Shown here one piece after another: positions 16,498-25,358 of a stretch of 41,752 bases of DNA. This stretch comes from Luteitalea sp. (GTDB lineage Bacteria > Acidobacteriota > Vicinamibacteria > Vicinamibacterales > Vicinamibacteraceae). The translations under genes and the position numbers were made by a program. Location of the stretch: assembly GCA_009377605.1 (NCBI GenBank), contig WHTT01000057.1, positions 1 through 41,752 of the forward strand, in the 5' to 3' direction. A model generated the notes under the pieces. That model was not told where the DNA came from. It saw only the letters and a program-made list of their open reading frames with translations, and searched no databases. Each line of letters begins with the position of its first letter. Position 1 is the stretch's first letter.

Positions 16498-18212
16498 TTA
16501 CCGCCGAAGAGAGGCGCTCGTTGTCCGTGCGCCCGCTGTCCAGTGGCCAGGCGCTGTCACCTCGAACTGGCCCTTCAGGCGGATCTCCTCCGAGGAGCTG
16601 CCCACCATCACATCGAAGACGCCAGGCTCGACGATCCAGGCTTTCTTGCCCATGTCCCAGAACGCCAGCTGTTCGGAGGGCACCGAGAAGCTGACCGTCT
16701 TCGTTTCTCCCGGCTTCAGCGTGATGCGCTCGAACGCTACCAACTGCCTGCTCGGCCGCTTGACGCTCGCCTCGACGTCGTGGACGTACAACTGCACGAC
16801 CTCATCACCCGCACGCTGTCCGCTGTTCTGGACGTCGACACGGACGTCCAACGGTCCGTCGGGCACGTCATTGGATATGTTCAGGTTCGTGTAGTCGAAG
16901 GTCGTGTAGCTGAGCCCGTGTCCGAACACGTACTCGGGCTCACCCTCGAAATACATGTACGTGAAGCCCTTGGTGATATCGTACTCCATCATCGGCGGTA
17001 TATCCCGCACCGACCGGTACACCGTATAGGGCAGCCTGCCGGCCGGGTTGTAGTCGCCGAACAGGACGTCAGCGATCGCCGTGCCGCCTTCCTCGCCCGC
17101 CCAGAACATATCGAGAACCGCCGGCGCTTCGGGCGGTTGCTGGCTGGGGCCTCCGCGGCCGCTGGCGAGTGAGACTGGCCCACCATTCTGGAGCACGATC
17201 ACGCTTCTCGGATTGACCTCCAGAACGCGTCGCACGAGCTCGAGCTGCACGGGCGGCACATTCAGGTAGTTGCGGTCGATGCCTTCTCGTTCCAGCAACT
17301 CGTTGATCCCCACGAACAGGATCGCCACATCCGCCTTCTGCGCAGCGGCGACTGCTTCGGCATAGCTGGCTTCCGGATCGTCGGTCTCGAGAATCCCGCT
17401 GCCGCGTGCATACAGCACCTGGGTGCTCGCCCCCACTTTCTTCTTGATGCCGTCGAGCGGCTTGACGAAGACGGAGTACTCCCCCGTGTAGTTCGGCCCC
17501 GTCTGAGCGACATCCGCAAAGGGACCAATCACGGCAATGGTCTCGAGGCGGCTCCTGTCGAGCGGCAGGACATTGTCCTCGTTGGTGAGCAGCACAATCG
17601 ATTCCTGTGCCAGGCGCAGCGCGAGCTGCCGGTGGGCCGGCGAATCGATGACGTCCGGCGTGAGCTTGGTGTAGGGCACCATCTCCGGCGGGTCGAACTC
17701 ACCCAACCGAAACCGCACCTTCAGCACGCGTCGCAGCGCCTGGTCGATATGCTCCTCCGTCAGCAGTCCCTGCTCGACCGCTTTCGGCAAGACTTCGACA
17801 TACGCCGAATTGTCGAGATCGCTGCCCACGAGTTGTGGATAGCCCTGCCCTCGTCGGCAATGGCGGCAGCCACCTCGTGCACCAATGCCGGATTCCATGT
17901 CGCCGCCATACTGATCGGCACCGGAAACATCGTCGTGGGCTGCGTCCACACGATCCCGTGGAGGCTCTGGTTCCAGCCGTTCATCACCGGAATTCGCAGC
18001 CGCTCGATCGCGGGCGCGGTCGTGCCCAGCAACGAGACCTTTTCCGGCAGGGTCATGCGCGCGATCAGGTCGTCGACGCGCCTGTCAAGTGGTTGTGACG
18101 GGTCGAGGTACATGAGTGGTGCGGAGGCGTCAACGGAACTGGCCTGTTGAGCGCTCACCAACCACGGCACCGCAGCAACCAGCACGAGAATCGGCAACAT
18201 CAACTTCTTCAT
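16498..18212 (-). pseudogene. GH3 family glycoside hydrolase disrupted by an internal deletion
   Basis: The first part (18212 to about 17830) gives a signal peptide (MKKLMLPILVLVAAVPWLVS) and the start of a GH3 barrel up to ADEGRAIHN. The matching C-terminal part (about 17835 to 16498) resumes in another frame at VGSDLDNSAYVEVLPKAVEQG. It runs through the second GH3 domain and the fibronectin-like end (VDVQNSGQRAGDEVVQLYVHD). In the intact paralogue at 23019-25343 the same two blocks are about 192 residues apart. The missing piece holds the substrate-pocket motif LKHYAVN and the nucleophile Asp, so the remnant should be inactive. The junction TCGTGGGC could pair with both flanks, which suggests slippage between short repeats. 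It lies 33 bp downstream of the TonB receptor gene, in the same operon. Confidence 0.88.
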
Positions 18213-18245
18213 GGTGTCCGCTCCTGGCGTCGCGAGAAGCTTCCG

Positions 18246-21200
18246 CTAAAAGATGTATTTCAAGGCGAACTGGATCTGTCTCGCCTCGTTCGACGTGCTG
18301 GTCACCCGCCCGCCAGCCGCTGTGTCGACCTGCGTGTTCGGCGCGGCGAAATAGGGTGAGTTGAGGAGGTTGAACGCCTCCGCCCGGAGCTCGAGCGTCG
18401 AGCCGGCAGTCACGGCGAACTGTTTGAACAGCGAGGCATCCACGTTCCACTGGTGCTCGGCCCTGAGGATCCTCCTGCCGGAATCGCCGAACGTGAACTC
18501 ATCGGGTACAGCGAAGGCGCTCTTGTCGAACCAGGCGTCCAACGTTGGATTGTCAGCTTTGCCCGCACCAATCCGGTTGGGCCGCTGGCCGCCAACGCCG
18601 ATATTGGCGACGTCGCGCGATATCGTGGGTGTGAACGGGAGGCCGCTGCGGTAGTTGACGATGCTCTGCAACTGCCACCCGCCGACGAGGGCGTGGGCGA
18701 GGCCCCCTGCGTCCCCGAGCAGCGGCTTACCCCTTCCGAACGGCAACTCGTAGCCGAAGCTCAACGCAAGGCTATGGGGAACATCGAAGACCGACGGTCC
18801 CCGATCGTAGGTGAAGTTCCCACCCGCTTCTGGCGCGGGCTGCCTCGTCAAGCTCTTCGAGAACGTGTACGACACGAGATACCAGAGGCCCGCAGACGCT
18901 CTCCGCTGGAGCTTGGCTTGCAGAGCGTGATAATCGCTCGACAGGGCCTGACTGTGAACGCTCACGTTGCCGAAGCGCGGATACGGTCTGCGATCCTGAA
19001 CGCTCCCTGGCCCAGCCTCCGGAATGTTGATCGGCTCGGCCTGCTGCTGGTGCGAGCCCTTGGTGCCGACGTAGTTCAGCTCCAACATCGTGCCGCCGAC
19101 GAGCTCCTGCTGAATCCCAAGGTTCCAGCGCTGGTCATAGCCCATGCTCGCGTTCAACGGGAGCGGGTTCCAGTTCACGGTTCCCACCGAGGCGCCGAAG
19201 GGCGCGCCGAGATAGAAGTCTTCCAACGTTCGTGTGGGCACGACGTTCTGGGTGGCTGAGACGCTCTCGCTCAGACTGAACGGAATGAAGTGGAAGTTCA
19301 GGCGCCCGCTCGTCCCTTCCGACTCGTAGAAGACGCCGTAGCCGCCACGAACGACCGTGCGGTCGCCGTACGGCCGCCACGCAAACCCAAAGCGGGGCGC
19401 AAACTGCCGCTTGTCGGTTGCGGTGAGGTTGAGCGGCACGCCTGCCTGACTGCTGGTCTGGATCAGGTCCCCGAACAAGGCGGAGCCGACGTCTGCGAGA
19501 GGCTGGGCATCGAGATCGATCTGGTCGGTCTTGCTGGAGACGATGATCGGTCTGTCCCGGCTGGGATCGAATGCCGCCGCCTGGTTCCGGTACCCGGTGA
19601 GCCAGGGCGTGAACTCGTATCGCAAGCCAAGATTCAGCGTCAGCGTATTGGTGACCTTCAGGTCATCCTGGACGAACACATGCCAATAGGTTCCGGACCC
19701 GCCCCACCAGGTGGCTGGATTCGAGCGCGTGGAGTTGGCCGGATAGCCGAGCATCCAGTCGGCGAACCCGTCGCCGGTGCCAGAAGCAGAAGAGGGATTC
19801 TGCGTCATCACGCCGGTGAAGTCGAAGACGCCGTTGTGGCTCCGCGCGTCGGTGAACAGGATGTTCCGGCGATAGATGCGCCCGCCGAACTTGAGAATGT
19901 GCTTGCCCATGATCCACGTGAGGTTGTCGGTGATCTCGTACTCGCCCCGGTCCTGCCATTTCGGCCGCCCGTCGCCCGCGTTTCCCGAGAAGCCCTCGTA
20001 GCCTGAGAACGAGAAGGCCGGCAAGCTGGCAATGTTCGGGTCCTGAATGCCTTCCAGGCCGGTGACGCCGGCCTGCTGCAGCAGTCGCGTGCCCTCGCCT
20101 TGGAAGTACGCCGTGGACCGATACTCGCCGTACATGCGGCTGATCCGAAGCTCGTGAATCATCCGGGAGCCGAGATTCGACGTCATCGCAACCGCGAGGT
20201 TCCAGGCCGGGCCCTCCAGGCGGGTGGACCCGAGTGCCGGGAACGCGCTGGGCGTCTCCTCGGCCGTCTGGTGGCGGCTGAACCGCGCAAACAGCTTGTT
20301 GTTGGTCGTGATCTGCTGATCCAATCGAATCGTCACCTGGTTCGCGTCGAACTCGGTGGTCGGCGTGGACACGAACGTCCCGTCTGGCGAGTTCGGCAGG
20401 GGGATGTACTGGTTGAAGTACTGCGCCTGAGGCGAGAGCCGATCTTGCGGGATGACGTTCCCCGGGAACTGACCCCGCACCGCGCCGCTGCTGGAGGGAC
20501 CCGGCACAGTGGTCAGCGGATCGTAGATCGGCGCAAGGCCACTGAAGTCCCCCATTCGCTGCGCCGCCGTGGGGACGATGCTGACGTCCACGTTGCCTTT
20601 CTTCTGTCGCTGCCCCTCATAGCTGACGAAGAAGAACGTTCTGTTCCTGCCGTTGTAGACGCCTGGAATCCAGAGGGGACCGCCAAGCGTGCCGCCGAAT
20701 TGGTTGCGCTCCAACGGCTCCTTCGTCTGCGCGAAGAAGTTCCGCGCATCGAATGCGTCGTTGCGGACGAACTCGAACAGGCTGCCGTGAAACGCGTTCG
20801 TGCCAGACTTCGTCGTGGCGTTGAACGTCCCGCCGGCGCCGTGAAACTCGGCTGAGTAGGCATTCTGCTGAATGCTGAATTCCTGCAGGGCGTCGATCGA
20901 CGTTTGGATCCAGGTACCGCCTTGGTGTTCCTCGGTGATGTCGACGCCGTCGAGGAGGAACCTCGTCTGCCAGCCGCTCACGCCCCCGATGACGTTGCCG
21001 TTCACCGCTTCCGGCCGCACCGTCTGCACGTTGCCGGTCGGCGCGAGCAGTGTCGCCCCTGGGGTGAGCCGTGCCAGCTCGTGGAAGCCCCTGCCATTCA
21101 ATGGCAAATCCACGATTTGCTCGTTGGAGATGACCTGGCTCAGCGAGGCGGACTCGGTGTTGAGCAAGGGAACATCAGCGGTGACCTGCACCTCGGTGGA

Positions 21201-21560
21201 TATCGTGCCGAGGTCGAGCGCCAGATCCACGCGAGCCGACTGACCGACCGTCAAAACGATGCCGTCCCGGACGGTCTTTTGAAAGCCCTCGAGCACCGCG
21301 CTCACACGGTAGGTCCCAGGGTCGAGCGGCGTGACGACGTAGTTGCCCTGAGAATCGGTGACCACCGTCCTGGAGAGGTTCGTGGCGAGATTCGTCACGG
21401 TGACGGTAGCCCCGGGAATGCCAGCCACCTGGGCATCAGAGACACTTCCCAGGATGCGCCCGGACTGGAGCTGCGCAACGAGTGGGGTGCCGCCGGCCCA
21501 GAGCCAGACAACGAGTAGTAGCGGAAGGGCGTGGCACCGCTTCCGAGCTCCGGCGTGCAT
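18246..21560 (-). CDS. TonB-dependent receptor with N-terminal carboxypeptidase-regulatory domain (second copy)
   Basis: The protein has 1104 residues. ATG at 21560 was chosen because AGGAAGGAA precedes it and a signal peptide follows (CHALPLLLVVWLWAGGTPLVAQ); the frame continues to 21644 without these features. The regulatory beta-sandwich spans about 35-120 (GRILGSVSDAQVAGIPGATV, GNYVVTPLDPGTYRV). The plug holds VDLPLNGRGFHELARLTPGA, and the barrel ends in QIQFALKYIF. Like the copy at 9539 it has no SusD partner, and it is diverged from that copy. It is followed by the broken GH3 gene. Its promoter, TTGACA-N18-TATCAT, overlaps a candidate GntR operator. The ligand is probably a plant- or microbe-derived oligosaccharide. 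Confidence 0.88.
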   Translation of the reverse strand: MHAGARKRCHALPLLLVVWLWAGGTPLVAQLQSGRILGSVSDAQVAGIPGATVTVTNLATNLSRTVVTDSQGNYVVTPLDPGTYRVSAVLEGFQKTVRDGIVLTVGQSARVDLALDLGTISTEVQVTADVPLLNTESASLSQVISNEQIVDLPLNGRGFHELARLTPGATLLAPTGNVQTVRPEAVNGNVIGGVSGWQTRFLLDGVDITEEHQGGTWIQTSIDALQEFSIQQNAYSAEFHGAGGTFNATTKSGTNAFHGSLFEFVRNDAFDARNFFAQTKEPLERNQFGGTLGGPLWIPGVYNGRNRTFFFVSYEGQRQKKGNVDVSIVPTAAQRMGDFSGLAPIYDPLTTVPGPSSSGAVRGQFPGNVIPQDRLSPQAQYFNQYIPLPNSPDGTFVSTPTTEFDANQVTIRLDQQITTNNKLFARFSRHQTAEETPSAFPALGSTRLEGPAWNLAVAMTSNLGSRMIHELRISRMYGEYRSTAYFQGEGTRLLQQAGVTGLEGIQDPNIASLPAFSFSGYEGFSGNAGDGRPKWQDRGEYEITDNLTWIMGKHILKFGGRIYRRNILFTDARSHNGVFDFTGVMTQNPSSASGTGDGFADWMLGYPANSTRSNPATWWGGSGTYWHVFVQDDLKVTNTLTLNLGLRYEFTPWLTGYRNQAAAFDPSRDRPIIVSSKTDQIDLDAQPLADVGSALFGDLIQTSSQAGVPLNLTATDKRQFAPRFGFAWRPYGDRTVVRGGYGVFYESEGTSGRLNFHFIPFSLSESVSATQNVVPTRTLEDFYLGAPFGASVGTVNWNPLPLNASMGYDQRWNLGIQQELVGGTMLELNYVGTKGSHQQQAEPINIPEAGPGSVQDRRPYPRFGNVSVHSQALSSDYHALQAKLQRRASAGLWYLVSYTFSKSLTRQPAPEAGGNFTYDRGPSVFDVPHSLALSFGYELPFGRGKPLLGDAGGLAHALVGGWQLQSIVNYRSGLPFTPTISRDVANIGVGGQRPNRIGAGKADNPTLDAWFDKSAFAVPDEFTFGDSGRRILRAEHQWNVDASLFKQFAVTAGSTLELRAEAFNLLNSPYFAAPNTQVDTAAGGRVTSTSNEARQIQFALKYIF

Positions 21561-21675
21561 GGTCGTTCCTTCCTGGGCCGACATCCGCGATGCCGGTCCC
21601 GCAGGGGTGGACTGCTGCCATGGCGCTGGCCTTGCGGCGAACACCGAGCAGTCCAGAGGGAGTGTTGAAGGCGTA

Positions 21676-21705
21676 ATGATACGACCAATAGAAGGCGGGT
21701 GTCAA
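21676..21705 (-). promoter_or_regulatory. Promoter and operator of the second TonB receptor
   Basis: On the minus strand TTGACA (21705-21700), 18 bp and TATCAT (21681-21676) form a good sigma-70 promoter. The candidate operator TGGT-CGT-ATCA (21687-21677) ends inside the -10 box. The 15-mer AATGATACGACCAAT (plus strand) recurs exactly at 27201-27215 in the same position relative to another promoter. Confidence 0.75.
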
Positions 21706-21818
21706 CGGGAAATGACCGCAGCAATCCAGTGCCTATTCATAGGCCATTTTGCTCTACTCTGCCAGTCGTTCCGCGACGGATGCCCCGTGAGTGGCGGCCT
21801 CAAAGCCCCGAAAAACAC

Positions 21819-21848
21819 TTCCAATGATCCCTTACTTGGTTCTACCAT
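21819..21848 (+). promoter_or_regulatory. Promoter and perfect TGGT-N3-ACCA operator ahead of the rhamnonate dehydratase-like gene
   Basis: TTCCAA (21819-21824), 18 bp and TACCAT (21843-21848) form a plausible promoter. TGGT-TCT-ACCA (21837-21847) is a perfect GntR/FadR-type palindrome. It ends in the -10 box exactly as at 21676 and 27202. The start codon is 38 bp downstream. Confidence 0.6.
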
Positions 21849-21885
21849 TACGACGATCAAACGGGACGGACCGGAAGGCAGCCAG

Positions 21886-23058
21886 ATGAAGATTACAGAG
21901 ATGCGCACCAGGGTAGTTGAATGGCGCGGGGAGCACGTCTCTCCTCAGCCGCATTTCTGCACCAATCCCATGGACCTCCTCAACCTCGATGGGGATTCGA
22001 TGGCCGGCTTCCGCTTCCACGGCTGGCTCATCGTCGAGATCTTCTCGGACGATGGTCACGTCGGCATTGGCAATGCGGCACTCGCGCCACGTGTCACGAA
22101 GCAGGTCATCGACCTCTATCTCGAGCCGCTCTTGATCGGGCAGGACCCATTCGACACCGAGCTCTTGTGGCAGCGCATGTATCGCCACACGATGGCGTTC
22201 GGTCGAAAGGGCATCGGCATGGCGGCGATCAGCGCCGTCGATATCGCCATCTGGGATTTGCTGGGGAAGGCGCTCGGGCAGCCGGTGTTTCGCCTCCTGG
22301 GAGGTCGAACCAAGAAGCGCATTCCGGTGTACGCCAGCCGCTTGTACAGCCAGCCGCTGGAACAGCTCGCGGCTGAAGCCGAGGGTTACAAGCGGGATGG
22401 CTACAGAGCGATGAAGCTCCGCTTCGGCTGGGGACCGGTGGACGGAGCCGCCGGGATGCAGAAGAACGTGGAGCTGGTGCGCACCGTACGAGACGTGATC
22501 GGCTACGACATCGACTTGATGGCGGACGCCTACATGGGCTGGACGCTCGACTATGCCTGCCGCATGCTGCCACGGCTCGAGCCCTATCAGCTACGGTGGC
22601 TGGAAGAGCCGGTCATTCCGGACGACATTGCCGGCTACGCCGCGCTGAAGGCGCTCGGCACGGTGCCCATCGCTGGCGGTGAGCACGAGTTCACGCTGTA
22701 CGGCTTCCGCCAGCTCCTGGATGCGCACGCGGTTGATTACATTCAGTTCGATACCAACCGGGTAGGCGGCATCAGCCAGGCGCGGAAGATTGCCGCGCTC
22801 GCGGAGGCCTACGCTGTGCCGGTCATCCCCCACGCCGGCCAGATGCACAATTTTCACGTGGTGATGGCCAGCTTGAACGCTCCCATGGCGGAGTTCTTTC
22901 CGGTCGTGAACGTCGAGGTGGGCAACGAGCTCTTTTGGTACATCTTCAAAGGTGAGCCGACACCGGTGAACGGCTTCATCGATCTCGACGACACCGTACC
23001 CGGCTTCGGCGTGACGATTCAGGAAGCGGCCCTCGACCGATTCGAGGTCATGGAGTAA
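21886..23058 (+). CDS. L-rhamnonate dehydratase-like enzyme, enolase superfamily
   Basis: The protein has 390 residues. ATG at 21886 is preceded by GGAAGG with 8 nt spacing; the open frame upstream of it lies over the promoter region. It has an N-terminal capping domain and a TIM barrel with Lys177 in MKLRFG, metal ligands Asp214 (ADAYMGWT), Glu240 (WLEEP) and Glu266 (GGEHEF), and His316 (PHAGQMHN). The ending MAEFFP, VEVGNELFWYIFKGEP is characteristic of the rhamnonate dehydratase group. These enzymes convert L-rhamnonate, and sometimes L-mannonate or L-lyxonate, to the 2-keto-3-deoxy acid. The gene is transcribed away from the TonB receptor, with a separate operator. Its last 40 bp overlap the 3' end of the convergent GH3 gene. 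Confidence 0.82.
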   Translation: MKITEMRTRVVEWRGEHVSPQPHFCTNPMDLLNLDGDSMAGFRFHGWLIVEIFSDDGHVGIGNAALAPRVTKQVIDLYLEPLLIGQDPFDTELLWQRMYRHTMAFGRKGIGMAAISAVDIAIWDLLGKALGQPVFRLLGGRTKKRIPVYASRLYSQPLEQLAAEAEGYKRDGYRAMKLRFGWGPVDGAAGMQKNVELVRTVRDVIGYDIDLMADAYMGWTLDYACRMLPRLEPYQLRWLEEPVIPDDIAGYAALKALGTVPIAGGEHEFTLYGFRQLLDAHAVDYIQFDTNRVGGISQARKIAALAEAYAVPVIPHAGQMHNFHVVMASLNAPMAEFFPVVNVEVGNELFWYIFKGEPTPVNGFIDLDDTVPGFGVTIQEAALDRFEVME

Positions 23059-25343
23059 GCAGAAGTGCGCGAGGCCTGTTCGCCCGCCGTCCGTTCACCA
23101 GGCGTCGTCACCTCGAACCGGCCTTTCAGGCGGATGTCCTCCGACGAGCTGCCCACCAGCACCTCGAACGCTCCCGGCTCCACGACCCACGCTTGCTTCG
23201 GTGTGTCCCAGAACGCCAGATGTTCGGCTGACACGGTGAAGCTGACGGTCTTCTTCTCGCCAGGTTGCAGCGCGAGTCGCTCGAACGCCACGAGCTGCTT
23301 GGTCGGACGTTTCACGCCGGCCTCGACGTCGTGCACATAGAGCTGAACGACCTCGTCACCGGCGCGCTGGCCGCTATTCTGCACATCCACCTGAAGCTGC
23401 ACTCGTCCGTCGCCCGGAATCCGCGTGGAGCCTAAGCTCAAGTTCGTATAGTCGAACGTGGTATAGCTGAGCCCGTGGCCGAACGCATGCTCCGGCTGGC
23501 CATCGTAGTACAAATAGGTGAATCCCTTGGTGACGTCGTACTCATCCATAGGAGGCAGCTGTTCGAAGGTGTCCCCCGAGCCCGAATTGGAGGCGGCCCT
23601 GTTGTCGTACACCGTATATGGCAGTCTGCCACCCGGGTTGTAGTCGCCGAACAACACCTCGGCAATCGCGGTGCCTCCTTCCTCACCCGCCCAGAACATG
23701 TCGAGCACTGCCGGCGCCGCGAGTGGCTCATCATCGCCTCCGCCACCGACGAGTGACACCGGGCCGCCGTTGAGCAGGACGATCACCGTCCTGGGGTTGG
23801 CATCCAAGACCCTTCGCGCGAGATCCATCTGTACCGGTGGCAGGCCCAGAAACGAGCGGTCGAGCCCTTCCCGCTCCAGCATTTCGTTGGTGCCGACGAA
23901 GAGAATGGCGACGTCCGCCTTCTTCGCCACGGCCACGGCCTCGGCCGCATTCGCCTCCGCATCTTCCGATTCCACGATGCCACTGCCGCGTGCATAGAGC
24001 ACCCGAGCGCTCGTCTCCACCGCCTGCCGAATGCCGTCGAGTGGCTTGACGAACGTCGAGTACAGCCCCGTATAGTTCGGTCCCGTCTGGGCGAAATCGG
24101 CAAAGGGGCCAATCACCGCGATGGTCTCGAGGCTGTTCCTGTCCAGCGGCAGGAAGTGGTCCTCGTTGGTCAACAGCACGATCGATTCCCGGGCCGCGCG
24201 CAGCGCGAGCTGCCGGTGCGCTGGGGAATCGATCACGTCCGGAGAAATCTTGGTGTAAGGCACCATCTCGGGCGGATCGAGCTCCCCCAACCGGAGCCTG
24301 ACCTTCAGAACCCTGCGCAAAGCCCGGTCTATGTCCTTCTCGGTCAGGAACCCTTGCTCGACGGCTTTCGGCAGCACGATCGCGTAGTCGCGATTGTCGA
24401 GGTCGCTACCCGCGAGAATCGTCTTCGCGGCGGCTTCCTCGATCGTCGTGTACTTCCTGTGCCCGGTCACCAGGCGGGGCACGGCGCCGCTATCGGGCAC
24501 CACGAACCCATCGAACTTCCACTCGCCGCGGAGGACGTCGGTCAGGAGCCACTTGTGCTCGGCGCCCGGCACATCGTTGATCGCGTTGTAGGACGACATG
24601 ATTGATTGTGCCTTCCCCTCCACGATCCCCGCCCTGAAATGAGGGAGGAAGTACTCTCTCAGCATGCGCTCGCTCACGTCGACGTCGAGCTTGATTCGAT
24701 CGCGCTCCTGATTGTTGACCGCGTAGTGCTTGAGCGTCGACGCCAGCTTCAGGTACTTCGGGTGGTCCCCCTGCATGCCCTTCACGTACGCGACAGTCAT
24801 CCGTGACACCAGGAACGGGTCTTCGCCGAACGCCTCCCAGATCCTGCCCCAGCGCGGGTCGCGGCTGATGTTGATCACCGGCGAGCGATAGACCAGGCCG
24901 TTGTGCCGTACGCGCTCCCCGCTCGCCGTCGTTGTCACGAGCTGCCCGCGCGGGTCTGGCTCCGTCGTGCCACTGACGGTGGGCCAGTAGTTGTGGACAG
25001 CCCTCCCCTCGTCGGCGATGGCGGCCGCCACCTCGTGCACCAACTGCGGATTCCAGGTCGCCGCCATGCCAATCGGCACCGGGAACATCGTCGTCGGCTT
25101 GGTCCAGACGATCCCGTGCAGGCTTTGGTTCCAGCCATTCATCACGGGAATCTTCAGGCGCTCGATGGCGGGGGCGGTCGTGCTCAGCAGCGACGTCTTC
25201 TCCTCCAGGGTCAAGCGCCGCATCAGGTCCTCGACTCGTTGGTCGATTGGCTGCGACGGGTCGAGGTAGATGGGCTGCTGACCGCTCACCACGAGCGGAG
25301 CGGTCACGATCACGATGAGAATCGCTGGCCAGAAGCGCTTCAT
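23019..25343 (-). CDS. GH3 family glycoside hydrolase (beta-glucosidase/beta-xylosidase type)
   Basis: The protein has 774 residues and is intact. A signal peptide (FWPAILIVIVTAPLVVSGQQP) is followed by the (beta/alpha)8 domain with RDPRWGRIWEAFGEDP, LKHYAVN (Lys205-His206) and the nucleophile Asp284 in VVPDSGAV. Next come the alpha/beta sandwich with GPFADFAQTGPNYTG and VLYARGSGI, and a C-terminal fibronectin-III-like domain (VDVQNSGQRAGDEVVQLYVHD). GH3 enzymes release beta-linked sugars from the non-reducing end with retention. The start is 15 bp after the GH39 stop, so they form an operon, and the enzymes may act in sequence on one oligosaccharide in the periplasm. The broken gene at 16498-18212 is a close paralogue. 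Sugar specificity cannot be read from the motifs alone. Confidence 0.9.
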   Translation of the reverse strand: MKRFWPAILIVIVTAPLVVSGQQPIYLDPSQPIDQRVEDLMRRLTLEEKTSLLSTTAPAIERLKIPVMNGWNQSLHGIVWTKPTTMFPVPIGMAATWNPQLVHEVAAAIADEGRAVHNYWPTVSGTTEPDPRGQLVTTTASGERVRHNGLVYRSPVINISRDPRWGRIWEAFGEDPFLVSRMTVAYVKGMQGDHPKYLKLASTLKHYAVNNQERDRIKLDVDVSERMLREYFLPHFRAGIVEGKAQSIMSSYNAINDVPGAEHKWLLTDVLRGEWKFDGFVVPDSGAVPRLVTGHRKYTTIEEAAAKTILAGSDLDNRDYAIVLPKAVEQGFLTEKDIDRALRRVLKVRLRLGELDPPEMVPYTKISPDVIDSPAHRQLALRAARESIVLLTNEDHFLPLDRNSLETIAVIGPFADFAQTGPNYTGLYSTFVKPLDGIRQAVETSARVLYARGSGIVESEDAEANAAEAVAVAKKADVAILFVGTNEMLEREGLDRSFLGLPPVQMDLARRVLDANPRTVIVLLNGGPVSLVGGGGDDEPLAAPAVLDMFWAGEEGGTAIAEVLFGDYNPGGRLPYTVYDNRAASNSGSGDTFEQLPPMDEYDVTKGFTYLYYDGQPEHAFGHGLSYTTFDYTNLSLGSTRIPGDGRVQLQVDVQNSGQRAGDEVVQLYVHDVEAGVKRPTKQLVAFERLALQPGEKKTVSFTVSAEHLAFWDTPKQAWVVEPGAFEVLVGSSSEDIRLKGRFEVTTPGERTAGEQASRTSAYSMTSNRSRAAS

Positions 25344-25358
25344 GGCGTCGGCAGCCTT

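Noticed and set aside
16042-17172. 376-codon plus-strand open frame
   Set aside because: It covers the antisense strands of the GntR gene and the GH3 remnant and has no domain of its own.
17950-18212. The GH3 N-terminal fragment as a separate small secreted protein
   Set aside because: It matches residue by residue the beginning of the intact GH3 paralogue and ends in out-of-frame sequence at the deletion junction.
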